64,000 nucleotides of DNA from positions 310,001 through 374,000 of the forward strand of contig WAEK01000022.1 in NCBI GenBank assembly GCA_011634665.1, read 5' to 3'. This document shows positions 1 through 13,465 of the stretch, in pieces. The translations under genes were made by a program, and so were the position numbers. The stretch's first letter is position 1, and each line of letters starts with the position of its first letter. This DNA is from Mortierella sp. BCC40632. Lineage: Eukaryota; Mortierellomycota; Mortierellomycetes; Mortierellales; Mortierellaceae. The notes under the pieces were generated by a model. The model did no database searches, was not told the DNA's origin, and saw only the letters and a program-made list of their open reading frames with translations.

Positions 1-77
1 CGTTTTCTCTTGCTCTCTTCTCACTCGTTTCTTCATGACCAAATAGCTGACAAAGAAAAAAGAAAAAGAAAATATCT

Positions 78-2106
78 ATGCTTCACCTAGGCAAGTTGAC
101 CAGGACAACACGTCCATTTATGACCTCCTCTTCAGGATGGATCTCCACAGCCACCAAAACGAACTGGAACATCATACGTGGCGCTTCTCCTGGGACGACA
201 ACAACAAGGACAACGCCGATCCTGAACCCGTGTCGTCGTACTCTTGCCACCAAAAGGACCAGCTCTGTCACGTCACAATCCTTGATGGATCAGACAGTTA
301 CCACTACCACTACCACCACTACCACTACTGAGTCCCAGTCCGCCGAGGACCAATCCGAGACCGAATCCAAATCCAAACCCAAATCCAAGATCAAATCCAA
401 GGTCAAGGCCAAAGACAAAGACAAAGTGGGGTCCCCCAAAAAGACAATTTCTCCCCATTTATTTGTTCCCAAGGAACCAGAAGAACGGACAAGATCATTT
501 TTGTTGGACAAACCCTCGAAACCACGCTCTAAACGAGCAAGCGCGTCTAGGGAGCTTCCTGAAAAGGCATCCGAATTTGAACGACGCATGGCCTCGAATC
601 CCTATGGTTTGTATCTTTTTTTTTTTTTTTTTTTTTTTTTTTTGGCAAGAGGAGGGGTAAAGATATTTCCTTGACCAGGTTTAGAGTAACCACTAATGTG
701 TTGTTATTTCCTCCTCGCTGTCGTCGTCTTCTTTGTCTTCTTCTTGAACGGATTAGCTGCTATTTTGGCGTCTCCTGTTCGGCAATGTCTTTACACGCGC
801 AAGAGTGTACCCCGAGGTTTGAACAATAAATGTCCGACAAGGGGGGAGAGGAGAGAAACATTGCACTCTTTTCTTCTCCTCCTCCCCCCTTCTTCCTCAA
901 AAGAGAAATTCTCCTTTTTTTTTTTTTTTTTTTTTTTCTTGACTCTTTCTAACAATAGGCTCGATTATCTTTTTTCCTTTTGAACAACACACATAAACAT
1001 AGCACTTTTGACCAAGTTGATTGACGTAGATTCGAATCTATCATCAGGTCCACGGAGTTGGATTGTACCGGATGACATTATCCCTAGGACTTTGTTGACT
1101 GCACAAGCACAACCAGAGATCCGCTCTGCATTTGGACGTTGGGTATCAACGGATTCTTCTATTATTGATACAGCGGTCAAAGAAGGTAATAATAAAAGAC
1201 TGGATCAGGGAAACGGATTTATCTATATTCATCAGTGTTGATGACACGAATAGTAAAGGGATGGGGGAAAAAAAAATTGACATGGGTCTCTTTCTCCTCT
1301 CTATCCGTGATTCGCTTTTTTTTTTTTTTTTTTTTTTTTTTTGAATAGGAAAATTCAAGATCATCAACCCTTCGGCCTATATTCGACCAGATATGTCCCG
1401 ACTGATTTATGCGCAATGGGCCATCAAAGCTGAACACGAGTTGAAACAACTCTTGAAAACAAAACGAAAAGCTGCTCCTTGGTTACGACCTCTTGCCCAG
1501 GTCTCGACTGTCTCTTCCGAGAAGCGTTTAACATTCTCTTGTTCAGAGGCACTTGGTGATCAACATTTCCAATGTGTACTCTATTTCGAAAAGGGTATCC
1601 ATACGACATTGAATCAAGACTCTGTCAAGGATTCGTTGACAGAAATCGATTCAGAATCGACTCCAAAGAGTGGTCTCCCCACATTTACCACTCGAGCCAA
1701 TGTCTTTGGGGAGATGATCCTTCAAGAGTCTTTTCCGTCAAAGGATTCGAAACTAGACAAGACAATGATTCCAGTATATGATATAGAGCAATTATTTGGT
1801 CATGATCACTCGATCTTGAATCGGATTCGAGAGTATTGTCAAGGAATTTCTTCCGCCAAGGATTCTTCTTTGATACAGTTTATTGGATTGGTCGAGTCTC
1901 CGATGACTGTGGATTTGGCGATTGATCTTTGGAGGTTGATGAGTTTACAACCGTCGCAAACTCTTTTGAAGGAAGAGAACCCATATCGGTCGACATCAAG
2001 GGTGATGGAGAATAGACGTCGTCCAACACAGAGTGTTGTGGAGGATAGATACCGTTCAACCGAAAAGGTGACCGAGATCAAACGTCGTCAAACACATAAA
2101 TTCTAG
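78..2106 (+). CDS. Uncharacterised protein, possibly mitochondrial (4 exons)
   Basis: Exons 78-606, 757-816, 1003-1185 and 1349-2106 join in phase through three GT-AG introns and give about 509 aa. I do not recognise the family. The N terminus is rich in R, S and T with few acids up to about residue 70, as in a mitochondrial presequence. A Thr run and a Lys/Ser/Pro-rich linker follow. The conserved-looking core starts near residue 170, where exon joins create the continuous stretch SNPYAAILASPVRQC and then SVPRALLTKLI. That continuity supports the splice model. The C-terminal 250 residues contain a mixed globular region and end in an Arg-rich tail with repeated RST/RRPT motifs. Each intron carries a T run of about 20 or more on the coding strand. 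Mitochondrial location is an inference from composition only. The first ATG was taken as the start. Confidence 0.7.
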
Positions 2107-2160
2107 GTAAACCTCGCCTCTCTCTTTTGTTTTCTCTCTGGAAAAAAAAAAGGAGCATAT

Positions 2161-3940
2161 TTATTGATTAGGAGAATCCACGTCCATCTTACTATCCTCT
2201 GAAGACTTGACAACATCCGAGGTGGTCAAGATCTGATCCGAGTCCATGGTATCGGGACCTGAAGTAGCAGGTGTGTCCGACTCACTCTTGTCCATCATAT
2301 CCTCTTCATGATCATCATGATCATGATCACCACCACCAACTGCACTATGCGCATGTTCCTTGACCTTGACCACATCTTCTTCCATCTCTTCTTCCATTTC
2401 GGCCTGTCCTTCATCCAATCCCTTGACCACCAATTCCACTTGAACTTCTCGTTTCAAATCATCATTTTCCACAGGTGCTGGCGACATGCTTTCAAAATCC
2501 TGAGGAGTATTCGCTTGAGTCTCCACAGGGGTTTCTAACGATGGTGTAAAGACCAAGGGTCGAGTCGAATCCGTGTCATCATCATCATCTCCTTCACGAT
2601 CTATCAATTGTTGCAACTGTTGATGTTGCAATGGATGTGATGATGATGATGATGATGATGTTGAGGAGGAGGAAGGTTGTTGTGGTGGTGGTTGCTGTGG
2701 TGGTGGTAGTGATGGGTTGGAAGAAGTTTGGCCTCCTTTGGTACCTTCCTCTGTCCGAGATCCTACGACCTTGGTCGATGCAGAGGTGGTATCATTATTC
2801 GTGTCAGCAGTCGAGCCAGTCACTGCAGCAGTGGTAGCAGCAGCAGTGGTGTTGGCAGTGGCAGTGGTCGTAGTAGTGGTAGTAGTGGTAGTAGTAGTAG
2901 CGGTTGTTGTAGAAGTAATAGTCGTCGTTGCCGAAGAAGAGGAAGAGACAAGAGCAGAATCACCCAGGCTCTTCTTTTTCGAATCCGATTTCTTGGGATC
3001 TGTTTCCGAATGAGAGGAAAGTTTTGGACGTTTATGAGGATTGCTGTTATTGTTGCCTTCGGGATCTTCTTCTTCCTCGTCTTCTCCTGTCTGTGCGGGG
3101 GTAGAAGCAGAAGTATCGTCCACGTCCTGAAGATTTGGAAGTGCTGGTACTGGCGTTCCTACATCCTATGAGATCGTGATCCCAGGAGAGAAAAAGTAAA
3201 TAAAATAATAATAAAAATAAAAAGGAAAAGATAGTAGAGACAGAGTACTGTCAGTTTCAAAAGGGTATAGAAAGAAAGAAAGAAAGAAAGAAAGGGTCTT
3301 CTAGGGAAGGAGTGTTGATAAAACGACACGTTTAATTTTCTTACCTCTTCCGTCTGGCGAGCCACAGGAGCCTGTTCGGCTTCGTCGTCATCCTCGTCAT
3401 CGTCAAAGTCGACCTGTCGGTTGGCTGTATCAGGAAGGGAAAAAGATGTGCAAAAGAGAGAGAGAGAGAATGAAAAGAAGGTTGTTTGGATGGCACATAT
3501 TGTTAGGTCGATGAGAAAGAGCTAAAGAAATAAACAACAAAAAAAACAATAGGGTTGCCAACTAGCAATATATCATCTAGAAAGAAAAGTAATTCAATCC
3601 GCTTACATCGCACCCACTTGAAGACCTGAAGTTGCTTTCCGTTTTTAGACTCTGTCCATTTCTTATCCCTACGTTCAGGAGGGGAAAGGGAGGAGTGGAG
3701 AGACGATGTCCATTCCGTTAAATGAAGGTGAAATGGGAGAGCATCGTTCCTGGCTGATTGGCAGCATCCTGTCTCTAAGAAACGAGGAGGGAGGGGAAAA
3801 AAAAAAAAAAAAAAAAAGAGAAAGAGTTCTGCTCACCAACACTGGACAGGCTGAAGGACGGCACGCTTGAGTCGGTCATGTTCTCCTCCTGCGGTGGAAT
3901 GTCGGACACCTCGTCCTTCTCTTGGGCGCGTCGAAGTCAT
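2161..3940 (-). CDS. BCL7-like protein (putative SWI/SNF-associated), 5 exons
   Basis: Exons in transcript order are 3940-3837, 3668-3607, 3424-3345 and 3165-2161, giving about 416 aa; intron phases agree at every junction. The N-terminal 55 residues match the BCL7 signature: a basic stretch (DRLKRAV), then WDKKW, then a charged loop and QVFKWVR. Animal BCL7 proteins show the same spacing (KWEKKW...YKWVPV). The rest is low-complexity: acidic DDDEDDDE, a KRPKL nuclear-localisation-like motif, long Ser, Thr, Gln and Pro runs, and an acidic C terminus. BCL7 proteins are accessory subunits of animal SWI/SNF (BAF) complexes, so a nuclear chromatin role is inferred from the family. The low-complexity part is fast-evolving and carries no function I can read. 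The call rests on the short N-terminal domain only. Confidence 0.72.
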
Positions 3941-4641
3941 CTTTTTCTAGGAAGGGGGGTGTGATGAGCAAGAGAAAGAGAGAGAGAGAGAAAGGGAACG
4001 AGAGAACCAGAGCGTGGAGTATCTCTTTTTTTTGATGGCTTAGATTCGAGAGAAAAATGGGCCCTGGCTGGCTGGAATGCCTGAGGAGAGGGACGTGCCT
4101 CTCGCCTCTCTGTCTGCATCAAAGAAGGCATTCACCTTTCCCCAGGGATGTTTCGCACAATGGACCACCCCCAGCAGCTCATTCAACCAACTGCTCACTC
4201 AAAAAAGGCATATCCATAGGAAAGAAAAAGAAAAAGAAAAATAGCCGCTGTTGACTCTTGAAAAGGCCCTTTGGCTGTTGACCACCCTTCTGAGCACTGT
4301 CTAGGGCTCGTCTCTCTCAAAGCTCGAACCATGGACTGTCAAACACAAGACAGTTGGAGTGGCGATGCGCCTGATGGTCACTGAGAAACGCGACTTTTTT
4401 TTTTTATTTTTCTAGGATAAAGCACACTGGACTATCTGTCGTCATGACAGAGCTAGCATTTCTCTTGGTGGGCTTGACTCGACCCCCGTCCATGCTAGAC
4501 CTCTTGTCATGAGTAAAGCAAGAGCAAAGTTGAAGTCTCCATGTGATCAACAAGTGGCTTGTCCCATGTTATTTCATAAAACCATGAAAAAAAAAAAAAG
4601 CTCTTTCATCAACCAAGAAAAAAAAAAAAAAGACTACCACC
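3941..4641. other. Intergenic spacer, no gene seen
   Basis: This lies between the BCL7-like start and a small forward ORF, so it should hold both promoters. It contains short (GA)n and A/T runs. No exon-like ORF with matching splice sites was found. Confidence 0.5.
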
Positions 4642-4839
4642 ATGTCGACTGTCCGTTACCCACCTCCACCTCTGAAGCTCGAGGTCACCGACTCGCGCCC
4701 ACTCTCTTCATCCGAGACTGTGTCTGTCCTTCACAACTTTCTTTCAAACGGAACTGCGATCCACTCTGCTCCAACCAGCATTGCGCATCAGGTCACCCAA
4801 GTCTATGAAAAGTTGCGTATCGAAACCAAGCGACACTAA
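4642..4839 (+). CDS. Small 65-aa protein of unknown function
   Basis: A single uninterrupted ORF of 65 codons starts at an ATG in a good context (ACCACCATG) and stops at 4837-4839. The protein opens with a Pro-rich segment (RYPPPPLKLEV). A predicted helix with Ser/Thr caps follows (SSSETVSVLHNFL), then a second helical stretch (HQVTQVYEKLRIE) ending in basic residues. Codon use resembles the neighbouring genes and there is no low-complexity bias, which argues for a real gene. No intron is needed. I recognise no family. It may be a small subunit of a larger complex, but nothing in the sequence fixes this. Confidence 0.45.
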   Translation: MSTVRYPPPPLKLEVTDSRPLSSSETVSVLHNFLSNGTAIHSAPTSIAHQVTQVYEKLRIETKRH

Positions 4840-6188
4840 GCAATAGTTACCGACGTTTTTGCCGACTTCTTGACTCTATTTCTCTCTCTCTCCCATTCTG
4901 TTTTTTTTTTTTGCATGTGGATCGAGGGAGGAGACCAAGACGCTTGAGATACCAAGGCGAGCAGGCATGACAGGATTTCTTGGTCGGATCGAACAAAAAA
5001 AAAAAAAAAAAAAAAAAAGACGACTTTGAAAGAGCATAAGAAAGTGGAAAAAGTCCCTTCCTCCTTTCTTTTTTTTTTCTTCCACTTTGATTGTTCATCG
5101 ACCAGTCCAGTCCAGGATCTCGACTACTTTGAGGCTATCGTCTGTCATCCAGCATAATCCACCTTGCGCCCCAACATCCCACGCTCCTCTCTTTCTCTCT
5201 TCTTTGCTGTACACTATCATCAATAAATATTTTTTATATACGACATGTTGTATCTCTATGCTTTCATAGCAACAGTGCAAATCCACTTGGACTGGAAACG
5301 CAAAGGAACAAATATCAGGGGGGAAAAAAGGGGATCCTTCAATCGAGTTGCTTCAGAGATTTATACCGTGATCACCATCACTGCAGCGTCAATCTCACCC
5401 TCTCCTCATTTACTTTTGCCACTCTGATCCATACCATCGTTCACTATTCTATAGGATCAGGCAAGTTGACTCTCTGACAAATCTATAAAAATATATGCGG
5501 AAATGGTTCGCAATCTCTGTCAAAGCAGAATGCGATTTGATTGGGAAGAAGGTGGACATACAGCCTCTGTCTGCATTCTAGTCAATTTTTCGAGAACTCT
5601 GCCCCAGGAGTCTGCCACATACTGATCAACTTTTTTTTTTAGAATTGTAGTCATAGGGGGAGGAGGAGGGGGAGATGTCCGGTCAGTGGGGGGAATAGAA
5701 CTGAAAAGAAAGACTAGTGCACTTTTAAAAAAACCCTTTCTCCTTTCTTTCTTTCTTCTTAAAGGGTGAAATGCAATGGCTCAGTCCAAATACAACTTTC
5801 TCTCCATAACAACAATGCAAGAACAAGGGTATCGTGTAGTACTCCTCCTTTGACGTTATCAATGGCGGAGGAAATTATAATCAGAGGGGAAAAGGATACT
5901 TCTGAGCAAGGGATGCATTGGACCAACAAGGCTTTGTTTAATGCATTTCTTTATGTTGAATGAGTACTATTGAAGCGATTTGGTGGTGGTTGAACAAAAA
6001 AAAATAGCATGATATAGGGCGTAGAGGTGAGGGTATACTGAAGATTGGTGAGAGCAAAGAATATATATAAAAAAAAAAAAGAGTAGTGGAGGCCAGACTA
6101 GGTTCTTTCGTCGGATCAAATCCACAGGGTTGGAGCTAAGGATCTATCTCCTTGAGACTTTGGGGGGAAGAAGGAGCGGCAGTGTCTC

Positions 6189-6230
<42 letters not shown>

Positions 6231-6242
6231 ATCGCTAGAGCT
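4840..6242. other. Intergenic, no gene seen
   Basis: About 1.4 kb lies between the 3' ends of two convergent small genes. It contains A24 near 4995, scattered T runs, and an A39 run at about 6190-6228 close to the stop of the next minus-strand gene. No ORF here shows plausible codon use. Confidence 0.5.
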
Positions 6243-6419
6243 TTATGCTCCTCCAGAGACTGGACGGATATGAGCGCCTTGACGGGCAGCAATCCAGGTA
6301 ATGAAGGCGCAGGACAGGATGTATCCAGAGAATTTGAAAAAGGCGGATCGAGATATCTGGGCCTCTTCCTCGGGTGTTCGAGATGAAGAAAAGATGCGAC
6401 GAAGGTTCGGAAGAGCCAT
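6243..6419 (-). CDS. Small single-span membrane protein, 58 aa (TOM-subunit-like size)
   Basis: A 58-codon ORF runs from ATG at 6419 to TAA at 6243 with no intron. It starts with a basic, Ser-rich segment (LPNLRRIFSSSRTPEEE). A hydrophobic stretch of about 18 residues follows (FFKFSGYILSCAFITWIA), then a short basic tail (ARQGAHIRP). This layout of a basic N terminus plus one membrane span is seen in small mitochondrial outer-membrane proteins such as Tom5 and Tom6. I cannot assign it to a particular one. A 39-base A run on the plus strand lies 14 bases past the stop. The ORF reads as real because the hydrophobic segment is not made from a homopolymer. Confidence 0.5.
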   Translation of the reverse strand: MALPNLRRIFSSSRTPEEEAQISRSAFFKFSGYILSCAFITWIAARQGAHIRPVSGGA

Positions 6420-6740
6420 TTATTTTTAGATTCTTTTTTTTTTTTTTTTTTATCCAATGAAAAGAAGAAAAAAAAAAGAAGAGTTGACCTTGTTAGAGAG
6501 TCGATGAGTAAAGGCTTGGCGAGTTGATGGGATGGATTCCTAGTAGAGCCCTTGGTAGCAAGTCAAGTCCGGATGGTTGATTGACAATGATGCAAGCTTT
6601 CATATATTTCAGTCAGTTTTGGTATCACGTGGAGAGACTGGTCTGTTCGTTCCTTTTTTTGCTCAGCCCTTTTTTTTTTTTTTTTTTTTCTCTTTTCCAG
6701 TCCAGTCCAACTCAACCCAGCCAAAACCAACCAAACAACA
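6420..6740. promoter_or_regulatory. Divergent promoter region, 321 bp
   Basis: This separates the start codons of the small membrane protein (minus) and the UPF0390-family gene (plus). It holds T runs and a CT/CA-rich leader just before the 6741 ATG (CAACCAAACAACAATGG). No specific factor site stands out. Confidence 0.4.
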
Positions 6741-7504
6741 ATGGCTCAAAAGACAATCAAGAAGAGCAACGTCTCAAAGGATTCGATCAAGAAGAAGCCA
6801 TCAGGACTCCTCAGGAAAGGAGGTGCGCTTCTCTTTGTTTTTTTTTTTTTCTCTTCTTGCTTTATTCTGTTTGTCATTCTCTTTGACTGACTCCCAGGAA
6901 AGAGATTTGCAACCTATGGTTGATCCTCGGACTTGAGCAAAAAAAAACAACAAACTTTTTTTCTTTTTGGCCTGGTTCAAAACAAAAAAGAAGGAGGAAA
7001 ATGCTGGACTCGGACACTCTCAGGACTCACCTTTTTTTTTTTACTCTTCTCGATCTATTCGACCACTCGTCACTTACTCGTCTTTCAGCCAGGTCATATG
7101 CCCCCAAGAACAATGTCCTGATCAAGCAAAAGAGCACTGCCAAGGTAGGAAAGAGAGAAAGAGAGAAGAAAGACACTTCTTTCTTGACAAAAAAAAGAGG
7201 CGACTATAAAAAAAAAAAAAACAGAGAATTAGAAGAAAGAAAAGGAAATGTCCGTTGTTGGTAACCCTTTTCTTTGCCTTTTTTTCTTTTTTCTTTCTTT
7301 CTTTTTTTCCTATTCTAGAAACTCTCGGCGCAGATCAACAAGAACATTGAGACTGTGATGGCCGCTCGTGCAGGAGCCACAGGAAAGTTAACCATCATGA
7401 AGGGTGTTGCAGATGCAGGTATTGCTGCAGAACGCAAGGCTGGTGGAAAGAAGAAGGCCGGTGGAATGCCCAAATCCTCGACAGCAAAATCGACCAAGAA
7501 GTAA
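6741..7504 (+). CDS. UPF0390 / DUF2462 family small basic protein (3 exons)
   Basis: Exons 6741-6822, 7089-7144 and 7319-7504 join in phase to give 107 aa. The protein starts MAQKTIKK, and the first splice creates LLRKGARSYAPKN. This matches the RKGGR-x-IAPKK core of the UPF0390 family (human C19orf53/L10K and fungal homologues). The middle reads LSAQINKNIETVMAARA, the usual family helix, and the tail is Lys/Gly/Ala-rich (GGKKKAGG). Family members are about 100 aa, highly basic and likely nuclear or nucleolar. Their biochemical role is not established to my knowledge. The tiny middle exon (56 bp) and its T- and A-rich introns are easily missed by gene finders. Confidence 0.82.
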
Positions 7505-8239
7505 AAGAAAAGAAAAAGTCTGAATTTATGCAGGAACTGAATGGATAATAGAAAGGAAAGGAAATTGATATAATGGGTAAAAAAAAAAAAAAGTAAAAAA
7601 AAAAACTGCATATTCTTGCGCCAGTTGTACCATACCAATTATCAAGCGGATCGACCATTCATACTGAGGAGGAACATTGATACTCTCTCTCTCTCTCTGT
7701 CTGTCTGTCTGTCTGAATGTATGAAAGAAAGAACCATTGCTCTCACTTGGACAAAACTATCTGACAAGGGTGACCATTTTGTAGGTTATCCAATTTGCTA
7801 CTTTTTGCTTCAGTATATTCCTACGACCAAGTAGCGGTGGGTAACGGCGGTGATAGTTGATGCAGGGTATGAAAAATGGTGGGGGTGTGTGACAAGAAAA
7901 AAAGAAAAAAAAAAAAGCATATTGATGGTAGGATGGAATACTTTTTTTTTTTTTTTTTTGTTCACGGATACAAAAACGGAACCAAAAGTTGCTCTCTTTG
8001 TGTTGCCCACAACGAGGTTGCACGAAGCAAACTCGACACTCTCGGCGTACACTGCAAAGAAAAGAGAGAAAGAGAAAAAAGAAAGAGAGAAGGAAAAAGG
8101 TCACTCTGCCTTTGTGTTGTCGATCTGAGATTCATTAAACTTCTCCCCCACAAAAGGGACAAAAAAAAAAAAAAAAAAAAAGGTTTTTTTTTTTTTTTTT
8201 TTTAGAAAATGGTATTGAAGAGTTTCTTTTCGTTATTGT
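7505..8239. other. Convergent intergenic spacer
   Basis: This lies between two converging 3' ends. It contains a CTCT/GTCT microsatellite (7684-7714) and several A and T runs, including adjacent A21 and T19 runs near 8161-8203. No gene was seen. Confidence 0.5.
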
Positions 8240-10204
<1,965 letters not shown>

Positions 10205-10445
10205 AGCGAATAGAAGGAAGGTTTAGAGGAGAAGGAAGAGAAGAAAGGAGGAGGAAAGAGAAAAAGAGAGAGAAAGGGTGGTTGTGCACAGGGCGCGAGT
10301 TTAAGAGTGGCAGACAGGACAAACAAAAGAATGCAGAGAAAGAGTTGAGCAAAATGAACAAGAGGAGTAGAGTGAGGATGACACGAAATGAGGATCGTGA
10401 AGAATGAGCAAAGCGTGGTGTGAATGTGTGTGAGAGAGTGAGAGT

Positions 10446-10566
<121 letters not shown>

Positions 10567-10878
10567 TGAGAGTAGAAGTGAGAAAGAGAGAAAAGAGAAA
10601 AGTGTCGGACTCAAAAAATGAAGAAAGTGAGAGAGAAAAGGCATGCGAAAATACTCCTTCCTCCTTCTCTCCAACGGACCCTCGGGAGAAGGAGCAACTT
10701 TCACACACCATCCTCCTCCCTCCCGCCCACTGTGCACATAAGGAGAGCATCCAACAGACAAGACACAACAACACATGCCCATGCCCATGCCCCTCTCTCC
10801 CCTTTCAGTTCCAGGCCAATGCGTTGATTCAGAAACCACTTTCTTTATGAATTGCTCTCTTTCTCTTTCTTGTGTGTA

Positions 10879-10917
<39 letters not shown>

Positions 10918-12873
10918 GAGGTGAAACGTTGGGCTTGGAAGAGGTACACCATCTTTTTTCCTTTTTTTCTCTATCTTTCTCTCTCTTTTCTCTCTCTTTC
11001 TTTCTGCCTGGCTTGGTCTGGTCTGCTTGGTCCATCTGCCTAAATATATTCTCTTGAAGACATGGAGCTGCTTTCTTTTTTGTTTTTAAAAATACCATTC
11101 TTTGCATGAAAAAAAAAAAGATAGAGAGAAACAGATTCAGCCTCGTGCCATGGTATCTTCTGATTGTGGTTCATAAAAACAATCAATTAAGAGGAGAAGG
11201 ATGGAGTTCGAGCCCTGGTGTGTGTCTGTAGAGAGAAAGAGACTTTATGAGTGTCTTTTAAAAAAAAAAAAAAAAAAATGTAGCAAAGCAACCATCGCAA
11301 GCAAAGACAAAACCCTATTCCATTTAAAAAGAGGATGGAGAGAGTGGGAGTAATGAGAATGAGAGTGAGTGAGAAGCGACAAAGAAAAAGAAAAAAAAAA
11401 AAAAAAGGAGGCTGTGCTGGGTCTCGGGGGGAGACTCAAACAGCCATCACATCTCTTTGATTTCCTAGTCATACTTGTGTGAATGCTCGATGATAGAAGG
11501 TGAGTGAGAATCCCTTTCTTTTCTCTCTTGCAAGGGATGCCGTGACACGATGACATTAGCTCGGATGTCAAAGCGAGAGAGAGAGAGAGAGAGGGAGAGA
11601 GAGAGAGGGAGAAGGAGGAAGCAATCGTCTCTCAGAGAATGTACAAAAGCGCCTTTACGCGACCAAAGAAGTCCAAAACTGAGCTTTGCCCAATTGACAA
11701 ACGTGCGCCCTTTTTTTTTTTTTTTTTTGACTGATGCAACGTTTGTTGTAACCGTGCACACACCCACTCTCTAGAGAGAGAGAGAGAGAGAGAAATGACG
11801 GAGCAATTGAGTGTGGACTATGACGGCAGTTCACTCTCCATGGGTCTTTTTTTTTTTGCTGCTTAGGACGCTTTTCCTATCACAAGAGTCTTAACGAGTC
11901 AGTTGGGCTATTGAGAGAAGAGAGGTTCTGAAGCCCACTAGGACAGAGCTTGAATCTTTTACATACCCTCCCCTTCCCCCCTGGACTTTGTCTATGCACA
12001 ATGTTCTGAATAGACTTCTATCCGGGAAATGACACACCATTTCAATGAGCAGAGGCGCAAGAGAAGAAAAGAGACCTCTTGCTGTTGTGACTATTAGGAA
12101 CCGTACCTCATGGGATGGCATTGGGTACCTGAAGAGAGGGGGAGACCATGAATGAAACCACCCGTAGAGGGGGGAAACTTCTGGAACATTGCTTCTTCTC
12201 TTTATATTGTCTTTGTCCATGTCCATTGAGGCCCGCATATGATCAGGGTCGCTGCTCCTTGTCAAAAAAAAAAAAAAAAAAGAACAAAGAAAGGTAGACC
12301 TGAGAGTTTGCCAACGAGCTGTCAAGTGGGAAAAAGATAAAAACGAGATGGGGATCCTGTATGTGCACGCGTCGACCCTCTTAGCCATAACAATCTGAAA
12401 CGGATTGCTCTTCTTCAGATTGTGAACAAGAAGAGAAGAGGATCATGGCGACAACAGTATTTCTTGGTCCGTATTTCCTTGCATGGGTGGTGAGGAATAA
12501 AGCCCTGAAGCAAGCATCCAAGGGTTGTTGTGTTTACTGGCTCTTGGGCCTCTTGTTCTACTGTGAATGATGCTGTTATTGTTGTTGTAGTCATCAAGAA
12601 GGGTTGCGTGTGTGTGACTAGCTACTAGCTAGGAGGAAGGAGAGGAAGAGGAGGAAACATGTGGAGATGAGAAGAAGAAGAAAAAAAAATAGTCCGTGGT
12701 CAATAAACACGCCACGCGAGTTTGATAGACTAGAATGAAAACCGTCTCGGAGGCCGAGGATAGAGAGCGAGAATGAGTGAGTGAGAGCCATGTCCGGGGG
12801 TGCACGCGTCGAGTGCATCGGCGAGACCCGTTTTTTTTTTTATTATTATTCTCATCAGTCCCGTGGTATGTGT

Positions 12874-12876
<3 letters not shown>

Positions 12877-12921
<45 letters not shown>
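12877..12921. repeat. (GA)n microsatellite, about 44 bp
   Basis: A pure GA dinucleotide array in the spacer between the CBS gene and PXMP4. Confidence 0.9.
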
Positions 12922-12928
<7 letters not shown>

Positions 12929-13154
12929 TTCTCCTCTTTCACGTGGGCGAGAGATCGAATGAGTGAGAGAGAGTGAGAGAGTGAGAGTGCATTTCGAATG
13001 AGTAAGAGGCGCGCGTGGACAGCGATATTAAAGTTGCGGGGGACTCTTACTTCTCCTCACAACCGGCTCTCCATGATCCCTGTCCCCGGGGCTTGGTCTC
13101 TGGCCTGGTCAGTTGCATGCGTGGGAGTGGAGAGAAGGAAGGATAAAGAAAAAG

Positions 13155-13266
<112 letters not shown>

Positions 13267-13465
13267 GAGAGAGAGATGGGAGATGAACACTGGACCTGAT
13301 CAGTTCCATTCATCACACTCTCACTCTCTCTCTCTCTCTCTTTCTTATTCTTTCTTACTCCTACACGTACGACAAACGATCCCCGGTCACTTTTTTTTTT
13401 TTTTTTTTTTTTTCTCGGCATAGTCTCTCGGCTCTTCTCAGAGCCTCATCCTTCTTCTCTTCATC

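Noticed and set aside
11891..12388. 165-codon minus-strand frame in the 10.2-13.5 kb spacer
   Set aside because: It contains a poly-Phe segment from a homopolymer, has no domain, and codon use does not resemble neighbours.
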